Source of the DNA: Bacteroidota bacterium
GTDB lineage: Bacteria > Bacteroidota > Bacteroidia > Bacteroidales > CAIXZF01
Reading direction: 5' to 3'
NCBI GenBank assembly: GCA_022709385.1
Contig: JAKLIX010000023.1
Span: 1-58,202, forward strand
Length of the DNA: 58,202 nt
The position numbers and the translations under genes were made by a program. Positions 8,735 to 14,329 of this stretch are shown here, in pieces (positions within the stretch are counted from its first letter, which is position 1; every line of letters begins with the position of its first letter). The notes beneath the pieces are model-generated. The model ran no database searches. It saw only the letters and a list, made by a program, of their open reading frames with translations, and had not been told where the DNA came from.

Positions 8735-9166
8735 TTAAAATAGATTTAATTTTTTAGGATGCTCTCCACCACCAAGCCAAACACCTGTAAGGTGCCAAAT
8801 CTCATAGTAGTATAGCCATAACGAAGTCCATGGAATGATTGTATCGCATAAAAAATCCTTCCTGTTAAATTCAAAATATTTTGGTTGATACAAGCAAAGT
8901 TTTTCACCTGTATAAATATGAGGTATTTCTTCCCCCTTACTGTTTTTATGAAGTGTTGGGGAAATAATTTTTGTTTTAGGGTAATCAGTCAAATTATATT
9001 TCAATATGAATTGATAAGAAATACTACGCGAAGTTGGTTGTAACATGCCAATAACCTTCATGCTACTAGGCGAAGAAAAAGAAACTGTGAATTGAGGATA
9101 CTTTTTCCTCATTGAGGCCACCTGTTCAGCAATTGACTTATTGCGAGATTTATACTTACCTGCCAT
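8735..9166 (-). CDS. E2-like protein of type II-short CBASS (Cap2 E2 domain)
   Basis: The 143-residue product matches the stand-alone E2-like proteins found next to CD-NTases. It has a conserved HIYTGEKLCLYQP segment with candidate catalytic Cys91, then DTIIPWTSLWLYYYEIW and the ending LGGGEHP. In full type II CBASS a fused E1-E2 (Cap2) attaches the CD-NTase C-terminus to targets and raises its activity. In the short form only the E2-like part is present, as here, with no E1 or JAB protease in view. Its ATG overlaps the stop of the CD-NTase (TAATG), so the two are translationally coupled. Confidence 0.85.
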   Translation of the reverse strand: MAGKYKSRNKSIAEQVASMRKKYPQFTVSFSSPSSMKVIGMLQPTSRSISYQFILKYNLTDYPKTKIISPTLHKNSKGEEIPHIYTGEKLCLYQPKYFEFNRKDFLCDTIIPWTSLWLYYYEIWHLTGVWLGGGEHPKKLNLF

Positions 9167-10293
9167 TATTCCCCAAAAAATGTGTTAGTTTTTATTCCCG
9201 CAGCCCCAACGGAGCTCAAAGATGAAAGAATTCCTGTGTTTCGGGATACTCCTAAGGCATTTTCTTTTCTCAACTGCTCAATTAGCATGGTTTGATTTGT
9301 CTGGGCCTTGATAAAAATATCTTCGCCAAAAAGACCCTTCATAATATCACCTTCTTCAAGTAAGCCTTGAAGATTCTTTAGTTTTTGCCACTCATTAAAC
9401 AAATGACTTGCAAATTGTTTAAATGCCTCATAATAACCCGGTTCACTATCCCATTTGTCGGTAAAATCCTCAGCAGGATTAACCGGGTTTACTATTTTTA
9501 ATCTGCCATACGGCTCATTAACCTTGGAATACGTTGTGGTTATGATGTTATCAACTGTTTCAAAGATGCTTTCTTCACCTTGGTAAAATTGTCCGGCTAA
9601 TGTGGTCAGGATAATACTCGAGGCTTTATACGTATCATCTTTCTGAAAATAGATATCGCGGTACCGTTTTATCAATTGTACGGATCGTTGCAAGGGCTTT
9701 TTGTCTTGGAATCTATTAGCAGGTAGATTCTCGGCTCGCATTGCCTTTTCAAGCAGACTCTCCTTGACCAAGTTGGCTTTACCCATGAACCATTCAGAAT
9801 AACCTCTAGGGTTGCTACTTACCCAGTATCCCAATTCTCGGTCAGGAACTTTAATCTTGTTCTGATTATATTCAGTTTCTTGAACACCTGGAAGAATGTC
9901 CATATGAAAGTCGCCCGAATAATTTAACCGAATGCACCTATTCTTCAACTCCATCATTTTCCGGTATATTTCATTTTCTCCCAGGCGTCTATTTAATTCG
10001 CTGTAAATTTTTTGAGGGGTATGCGGAGTTTGACTCATAAGATGGATCACTATATCTAAGTCAAATTCATCTTTCCCAATTGGTCTCACTGAAGTTTGAA
10101 TTCTGACTGAACCATGCGGATAAACATCATATTTATAAGGCTTAAAAAACAGTTCATCAGCTTCGACCCAATTCTTAACGGCTTCGTAACTGTTCTTCAT
10201 TCGTTCATAGCGCGTGGCATCAAGTTGAACTTCCTCGGCCATTTTATCTAACAAATCATCAATCTGGGTGGCTTTGTTCTCTAATGTAATCAT
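9166..10293 (-). CDS. CD-NTase (CBASS cyclic-oligonucleotide synthase)
   Basis: This is the signal-producing enzyme of a CBASS defence operon. The nucleotidyltransferase core has HGSVRIQTSVRP (Gly61-Ser62), the Asp pair in DEFDLDIVIH (Asp78, Asp80) and the third Asp in FHMDILPG (Asp132). A helical C-terminal half follows, as in SMODS-domain proteins. On phage infection such enzymes make cyclic di- or trinucleotides that activate an effector. The product type cannot be read from the sequence. The C-terminal tail ends TFFGE, and in type II systems the tail is the part engaged by Cap2. The start overlaps the stop of the upstream NUDIX gene by four bases (ATGA). Confidence 0.9.
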   Translation of the reverse strand: MITLENKATQIDDLLDKMAEEVQLDATRYERMKNSYEAVKNWVEADELFFKPYKYDVYPHGSVRIQTSVRPIGKDEFDLDIVIHLMSQTPHTPQKIYSELNRRLGENEIYRKMMELKNRCIRLNYSGDFHMDILPGVQETEYNQNKIKVPDRELGYWVSSNPRGYSEWFMGKANLVKESLLEKAMRAENLPANRFQDKKPLQRSVQLIKRYRDIYFQKDDTYKASSIILTTLAGQFYQGEESIFETVDNIITTTYSKVNEPYGRLKIVNPVNPAEDFTDKWDSEPGYYEAFKQFASHLFNEWQKLKNLQGLLEEGDIMKGLFGEDIFIKAQTNQTMLIEQLRKENALGVSRNTGILSSLSSVGAAGIKTNTFFGE

Positions 10294-11093
10294 TTGGGTA
10301 AAATTTTAAAGCTATGAGGTAAAATTGGTTCTCCAGTATGAGTACGACCTTTTCTTATTTCGTCCGGACTGGCAAAAATGATTGCTCCTTTCTTATCTAT
10401 TAGCCTGGCAATTGCTTCCTTTTGGTTGTCAGTTTCAGGCCTCAATTCATAAATTTCAGCATACCGAAATTCGTCAATTGGGAAAGCGGGTGAAGGTATA
10501 ACCCCCTCTGTATGCTTTCCAATAAAAACGTATTTCACATGCTTAAAGAATTCTGAAGGCAAAAGCCCAGGTTCAATTAGTTCTTCATAAAATTCACGCC
10601 AGGGATCAGTCTCTCGATTCTTTCTACTCTCAAACCACTTCAAAAATTCCATTAGGTTCTTGCGTTTATTTATTCTTATCCTCAAGTCGTGCTCCGTGTC
10701 TTCATCTCGGGGCACGTGATCACAGGGCTCAATGCCGAGCTTATCAAAAAGTTCTCGATTCTCCTCTCTAAAATACTTAAATGCACCTCCAACCGGCTGA
10801 AATCCAACCATGTCCTTCTTATGCCTTTTTATAAGTACATATTTACCATTGACTTCAATGCGAAACAAATAGGCCACAGTAACTCTTACCGGCTTTGAAG
10901 CTTTGTAGATTTTGGTTATATAAAGATTCCAACGCTTTCTGTTCTCCATAACAAAAACAATGAGCTCAATAAATCCGCCAATGACAAACCCCAATGCAAC
11001 TTTGAAAATTGTATCCCTTGGTTCACCGACTTTGAGAAAAAAACAAACAGTAAAACCCAATAACCCCATAAAAAAACTAACTTTTCCTTTCAT
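10290..11093 (-). CDS. Cap16-like 2TM-NUDIX CBASS effector
   Basis: Two membrane segments at residues about 5-20 and 28-50 are followed by a soluble domain with features of the SMODS-associated NUDIX family: VLIKRHKKDMVGFQPVGGAFKY (about 108-129) and, after a long insertion, the helix motif REFYEEL (about 186). The order GG-AFKY then REFYEEL is a spread-out Nudix box. Such proteins (Cap16) are predicted CBASS effectors in which the NUDIX domain senses or hydrolyses a nucleotide and the membrane part acts on the envelope. It lies between the DUF2188 gene (3-bp gap) and the CD-NTase (4-bp overlap), which supports a shared job. Confidence 0.8.
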   Translation of the reverse strand: MKGKVSFFMGLLGFTVCFFLKVGEPRDTIFKVALGFVIGGFIELIVFVMENRKRWNLYITKIYKASKPVRVTVAYLFRIEVNGKYVLIKRHKKDMVGFQPVGGAFKYFREENRELFDKLGIEPCDHVPRDEDTEHDLRIRINKRKNLMEFLKWFESRKNRETDPWREFYEELIEPGLLPSEFFKHVKYVFIGKHTEGVIPSPAFPIDEFRYAEIYELRPETDNQKEAIARLIDKKGAIIFASPDEIRKGRTHTGEPILPHSFKILPK

Positions 11094-11096
11094 ATG

Positions 11097-11330
11097 TCAA
11101 TGCTTTTTATCTTTTGGAGGGCAGGGATCATTCCCATAAGAATCCTTATCCCGGATTCTTCCATCGGTTCGATGAATCACAACTTCTGATTTTTGGTTGA
11201 TTGCAATGCTTCTTGCAATCTCAATGGCTTCTGCCTGGGTATCCACGATTTTAGTGACCCTTTCATTTCCGGCTCCTTTAACAGCCCAATCCTTACCGTG
11301 TGGTACTACATGTTGATTTTTTTTGCTCAT
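11097..11330 (-). CDS. DUF2188 small protein, first gene of CBASS operon
   Basis: The 77-residue protein has the DUF2188 pattern: an N-terminal HVVPHGKDWAVKGAGNERV, a middle DTQAEAIEIARSIA, and a conserved end VVIHRTDGRIRDKDSYGNDP. The domain is common and its function is unknown. It lies three bases upstream of the Cap16-like gene and is the first gene after the divergent intergenic region, so it is transcribed with the CBASS genes. It could be a regulator or stress protein; no catalytic residues are visible. Confidence 0.85.
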   Translation of the reverse strand: MSKKNQHVVPHGKDWAVKGAGNERVTKIVDTQAEAIEIARSIAINQKSEVVIHRTDGRIRDKDSYGNDPCPPKDKKH

Positions 11331-11369
11331 GGGAATTGATTTTGAATTTGTAAATAACTAACTGAAACC

Positions 11370-11414
11370 CTGTCAAAATAGAAGCCAATCTTACTTTGGC
11401 AGTCATTTTGACAG
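11370..11414. promoter_or_regulatory. Nested perfect inverted repeats upstream of CBASS operon
   Basis: Outer arms CTGTCAAAAT (11370-11379) and ATTTTGACAG (11405-11414) are exact complements. Inner arms GCCAA (11384-11388) and TTGGC (11396-11400) are too, with 4-base gaps on both sides and a 7-base centre. The layout is fully symmetric. It lies 40 bases before the DUF2188 start, so it can be an operator or a 5' UTR hairpin. No T-run follows on either strand, so it is not a simple terminator. Confidence 0.7.
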
Positions 11415-11427
11415 AGGCCTTTTACTC

Positions 11428-11491
11428 AGTATGCTAATCAAATCAATTTTTTTTCCATTGATGGCAATAATTTTTGCGATCTTAGCATACT
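11428..11491. promoter_or_regulatory. Second perfect inverted repeat pair before the sigma-like gene
   Basis: AGTATGCTAA (11428-11437) and its exact complement TTAGCATACT (11482-11491) are 54 bp apart from start to start, close to five helical turns. The right arm is 15 bases before the ATG at 11507. No clear TTTG / TAnnTTTG housekeeping promoter is seen here, so a dedicated regulator or sigma factor may use these sites. Confidence 0.65.
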
Positions 11492-11506
11492 ATTATTGAA
11501 AAACAG

Positions 11507-12031
11507 ATGAACCTTATCGATGCCATACAGTCGGTAGACATGGAAGAAATTATAGATAGCATGAACGCATATGCTATAAACCGCTTAAAGTGTGTTGGAG
11601 TGAAAAATTTCCATGGGAAAGAGCCTATTGACTTTGTAGGCGACCTGATTTTAAAAGTAATTGAGGAAAAAAGGGACTGGAGCAAAGCAAAATGTTCTTT
11701 CAAGGAATTTTTATTTGGATGCCTGAAAAGTGAAATATCTAACTATTTCAAGACCAATAAGTACACCTTCGTTGATGAGATACTTGACGTTTCATCAGAC
11801 GGGCAAGCACCAAATGTTGAAGAACAAAGGCGTTATGTGTCAAGTTTGCTAAAAAAAGAAGGGGCAGATGATGATGAACTTACAGTTTTCGAATACTGGA
11901 TGGACGGAATCTCAAAACCTTCTGAAATTGCATTTGATCTCGGGATAGACGTTAAAGAGGTTTACAAAATTACCAAACGTCTCGAAAGGCGGCTGCCCAA
12001 AATTCAAACACAAGTAATAAATATCATATGA
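11507..12031 (+). CDS. Sigma-70-like (ECF-type) factor
   Basis: The 174-residue protein has the two-domain layout of small sigma factors. Residues about 50-85 (DLILKVIEEKRDW, then KEFLFGCLKSEISNYFKTN) match region 2, and residues 125-170 (DDELTVFEYWMDGISKPSEIA then LGIDVKEVYKITKRLERRL) match the region 4 helix-turn-helix. It probably directs RNA polymerase to a small set of promoters. It is divergent from the CBASS operon and is the first gene of a unit with an unknown protein (4-bp ATGA overlap) and an ImmA/IrrE peptidase. The inverted repeats just upstream are candidate targets. Confidence in the sigma fold is good; the target is inferred. Confidence 0.7.
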   Translation: MNLIDAIQSVDMEEIIDSMNAYAINRLKCVGVKNFHGKEPIDFVGDLILKVIEEKRDWSKAKCSFKEFLFGCLKSEISNYFKTNKYTFVDEILDVSSDGQAPNVEEQRRYVSSLLKKEGADDDELTVFEYWMDGISKPSEIAFDLGIDVKEVYKITKRLERRLPKIQTQVINII

Positions 12032-12456
12032 GCAACGGAATCAACGAAAAAATTGACGATGCCCTATATAACTTCTTTCAAGAAGCTGATGAGGGCACCA
12101 TTAAAGAATTTCTGCAGGACGATATTCCGAATCTTGAAGAGTATAATAAAAAGAAAAAGCAAATTATTTTTTTAGCAAAAGCCACTGTAAAGAAAACGCA
12201 CAATGAATATTTATTACAGCTGGCTAATAAATTTCAAGAAGCCTTTATTGCTAATATAGAAAAACCTATTGCCATTTTTAATCAGCTTGTACAAGGTAAT
12301 TCATCGCCTGCCTTTTATCAAAACCTTAATAAACTAACAAAGGAGGATATCATTGAAATTATTAAGGATAAGAATCTTATTCAGTTATTAGAACAAATAG
12401 AACAGGATGACAAGGACCACTTATGCACAAATTCAGGCCAAGAAGCTGTTGAATGA
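12028..12456 (+). CDS. Unknown protein between sigma factor and IrrE peptidase, candidate anti-sigma
   Basis: The 142-residue protein is almost entirely helical and charged, with no signal peptide or membrane segment. It matches no family I recognise. It starts inside the stop of the sigma-like gene (ATGA) and its end overlaps the start of the metallopeptidase gene by 50 bases, so all three are made together. In regulatory sets with an ImmA/IrrE peptidase the peptidase usually cleaves a partner regulator, and this protein is the obvious candidate for a cleavable anti-sigma factor. That is inference from position. Confidence 0.6.
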   Translation: MSNGINEKIDDALYNFFQEADEGTIKEFLQDDIPNLEEYNKKKKQIIFLAKATVKKTHNEYLLQLANKFQEAFIANIEKPIAIFNQLVQGNSSPAFYQNLNKLTKEDIIEIIKDKNLIQLLEQIEQDDKDHLCTNSGQEAVE

Positions 12457-13210
12457 CTGTGGATTAGATGAAATCACTGGTTTAGAAATGGATTTATTCA
12501 TTGCCGGGTTAGACGCAATAATGATTGAGGATGAACTGGCGAACTGTGATGGGAAAATTATCTTTGGCAGTAGTAAAACTGTTATTAAAGTTAATTCTAA
12601 AATTCAGTTTCCAGAAAGAAAGCGATTTGTTGCTTCGCATGAGGTTGGACATTTAATTATGCATAAAAACATGCAGCTTCCTGATGACACTTTCGCAAAT
12701 TTCAATATTATTGCCGGGATGGAGAAAGCGTTGGCGAATGGAAAACAGGAATTGGAAGCAAATGAGTTTGCAAGCGAGCTTTTAATGCCAGAGAAACTCT
12801 TTTTGCAAGAAGCCAAGGGAAAATCTTTCTCACCCCTGCTCATTAAACAACTTGCAGGCAGATTCAAAACAAGTCTGACTGCAACAGTATTTCGTTATCT
12901 ACAACTTGATTTGCATCCAATTTGTCTTGTTTTCATTGAGAATGGGAAAGTTAAGTATTGGAAAAAATCGGATGATTTAAATGTGTGGTTTGGTGGCTAC
13001 ACCAAGTTGGCACCTCCGTTCAATTCTGTGGCAATGGAATATATTCAGAATGAATACGATTTTGTATACACGCTTGAAGAAAAAGCACAGACGATTAACA
13101 AGTCAACTTGGTTCAATCTTAAGGAAAATGATGATGATTCTGACTTCCATGAGTATTGTATACCAACCAAGAGATACAAAACGATTCTCAGTATATTATG
13201 GGAGGACTGA
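12407..13210 (+). CDS. ImmA/IrrE-family metallopeptidase
   Basis: The zinc-binding motif HEVGH (residues about 78-82, in FVASHEVGHLIMH) is followed by EANEFASELLMP (about 119-130), which supplies the third zinc ligand and is diagnostic for the ImmA/IrrE family. The N-terminus (AQIQAKKLLNDCGL) fits the family start, so ATG 12407 is preferred over ATG 12488 despite the 50-bp overlap with the gene before. IrrE-type peptidases cleave repressors or anti-regulators after DNA damage or phage signals. CBASS operons elsewhere are controlled by a related pair (CapH repressor and CapP peptidase). Here the regulator would be the sigma factor or its partner instead. Confidence 0.9.
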   Translation: MTRTTYAQIQAKKLLNDCGLDEITGLEMDLFIAGLDAIMIEDELANCDGKIIFGSSKTVIKVNSKIQFPERKRFVASHEVGHLIMHKNMQLPDDTFANFNIIAGMEKALANGKQELEANEFASELLMPEKLFLQEAKGKSFSPLLIKQLAGRFKTSLTATVFRYLQLDLHPICLVFIENGKVKYWKKSDDLNVWFGGYTKLAPPFNSVAMEYIQNEYDFVYTLEEKAQTINKSTWFNLKENDDDSDFHEYCIPTKRYKTILSILWED

Positions 13211-13285
13211 TGGCTGATATCAACAGTGATAAAGGCAAAAATCAGGTTTGTAAATTTTGAAAAATAAAAATCGATTCGCCGAATA

Positions 13286-13522
13286 TTACTTCTTCTTCCC
13301 CTTCAATGATCTTACTACCGATTTGGTGATTGCCTCACGTTTTCTGGCTATTTCGTCCTCGGAGATGGCTTCATACTCAACTTTCACTCTATACCCCTTT
13401 ACCCTGGTTTCGCTTGATGCCTGTTTCGCCGTTTGGGTGTCCAGAAATAAAAAGAGTTCCTCCGGCACACAAACTTGTATCTTGTCCGCGGATCTGCCAC
13501 GGCGGACGCGGATTTTGTCCAC
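13286..13522 (-). CDS. Small hypothetical protein at island edge
   Basis: A 78-codon frame opens with GTG directly after an in-frame stop and reads VPEELFLFLDTQTAKQASS, then YRVKVEYEAISEDEIARKREAI, ending in a Lys-rich tail. The amino acid make-up is plausible for a real protein (no runs, helical C-terminus), and the KREAI-containing tail recalls small proteins encoded near recombinases, but I cannot name a family. It may be a remnant, since the flanks are decayed mobile DNA. Confidence 0.35.
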   Translation of the reverse strand: MDKIRVRRGRSADKIQVCVPEELFLFLDTQTAKQASSETRVKGYRVKVEYEAISEDEIARKREAITKSVVRSLKGKKK

Positions 13523-13615
13523 GAATTAGAATAGTAGTCTTTAATACTTCAGGCTGGGTTTTCGAAACAACATCTATAAACAAGGAGCTTCCCCGCAGGG
13601 GATTAATATGAATAA

Positions 13616-13648
13616 CCCCGGGTGTAACCCGAAGGGTCAAACCCGGGG
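13616..13648. repeat. REP-like hairpin CCCCGGGT...ACCCGGGG
   Basis: Perfect 8-bp outer arms (13616-13623 and 13641-13648) enclose a second complementary pair (ACCC / GGGT). It resembles the hairpins at 298-333 and 13901-13932. It lies just downstream of the RAYT remnant stop at 13700, as expected for a REP element mobilised by such transposases. Confidence 0.55.
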
Positions 13649-13699
13649 AAGGAGACGCGCTGCAGAACCCCAGCCCCGAAGCGGGCTGAACCCTATTAT

Positions 13700-13830
13700 C
13701 TATGGAAAATAGCGCTTGTCAATCAAAACACCTGCTTCTTCAAGCAAGTTCTTATATTCTTCCTCAAAAGAAATCAGTTGATGGTGCGCCGTTTTTTGTT
13801 CTGATAACAGTGTGATAGAGGATCTGGCGG
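13700..13830 (-). pseudogene. Remnant of IS200-like (RAYT) transposase 3' end, copy 2
   Basis: On the minus strand about 43 codons read up to LLSEQKTAHHQLISFEEEY, then KNLLEEAGVLIDKRYFP and a stop at 13700-13702. This is the conserved end of Y1-type transposases related to TnpA_REP. Upstream the frame meets stops, so only the tail remains. The DNA from 13721 onward is about 90 percent the same as 120-360. Confidence 0.55.
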
Positions 13831-14044
13831 TAACTTGTCATCATGGTGATCTTTGTTCAGCCACTGTGTGGCTGAGGGTTTGTCTGGGTTGCCTTAACCA
13901 CGGGTTTTACCCTTACGGGTTACACCCGCGGTTATTCATGTTTTGCCCTTGCAGGGCAGTTTGGTTGATTACGTTCTCTTGATGATCTTATTCAACACAA
14001 GTACACCCGCGGTTATTCATGTTTTGCCCTTGCAGGGCATTCGG
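13721..14044. repeat. Island-flanking direct repeat, right copy
   Basis: This stretch repeats 120-360 of the left edge: transposase remnant, REP-like hairpin (13901-13932) and 81-bp units starting at 13929 and 14010. It ends, like the left copy, at a comM 3' scrap. The two copies bracket all accessory genes between 1107 and 13522. Small substitutions between copies show they are not recent. Confidence 0.85.
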
Positions 14045-14047
14045 GGA

Positions 14048-14153
14048 TTATAGACCCCCCCACGTCCCCTTGTCCAGGTTGCGTTATTGGATCGCCTCCG
14101 CCAGTTGCTCCACCCTGATATCCGGAGCGGCCTCCAGTTGGGCAATGGTGCGA
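14048..14153 (-). pseudogene. comM: Second comM/yifB 3' scrap
   Basis: The minus strand reads RTIAQLEAAPDIRVEQLAEAIQ, an in-frame stop, then RNLDKGTWGGL and stop. It is a diverged copy of the last 35 codons of the comM remnant at 611. It carries its own nonsense change and has nothing of the gene upstream. Confidence 0.75.
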
Positions 14154-14329
14154 ATCCAGACTTCTCTGATGATCCACTTTCGTTTAATCAGTTCTATTGA
14201 CAACAGCGATATATTTCATTACATTCGTATTTTTTTGGGTTACGCTGACTTTTCCCCTTTTTAGGTGAAAAGCAGCCAGTTAAAAAGACAGTGTCCTATT
14301 CACAGTATAAACCTCTAATGCAGATTTCC

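Noticed and set aside
11370..11414. Rho-independent terminator
   Set aside because: There is no T-run on either strand, and the element lies upstream of both divergent genes, not downstream.
13389..13640. Protein of 83 residues overlapping the 78-codon frame
   Set aside because: It runs through a REP-like hairpin and has Pro/Arg/Gly-rich shadow composition.
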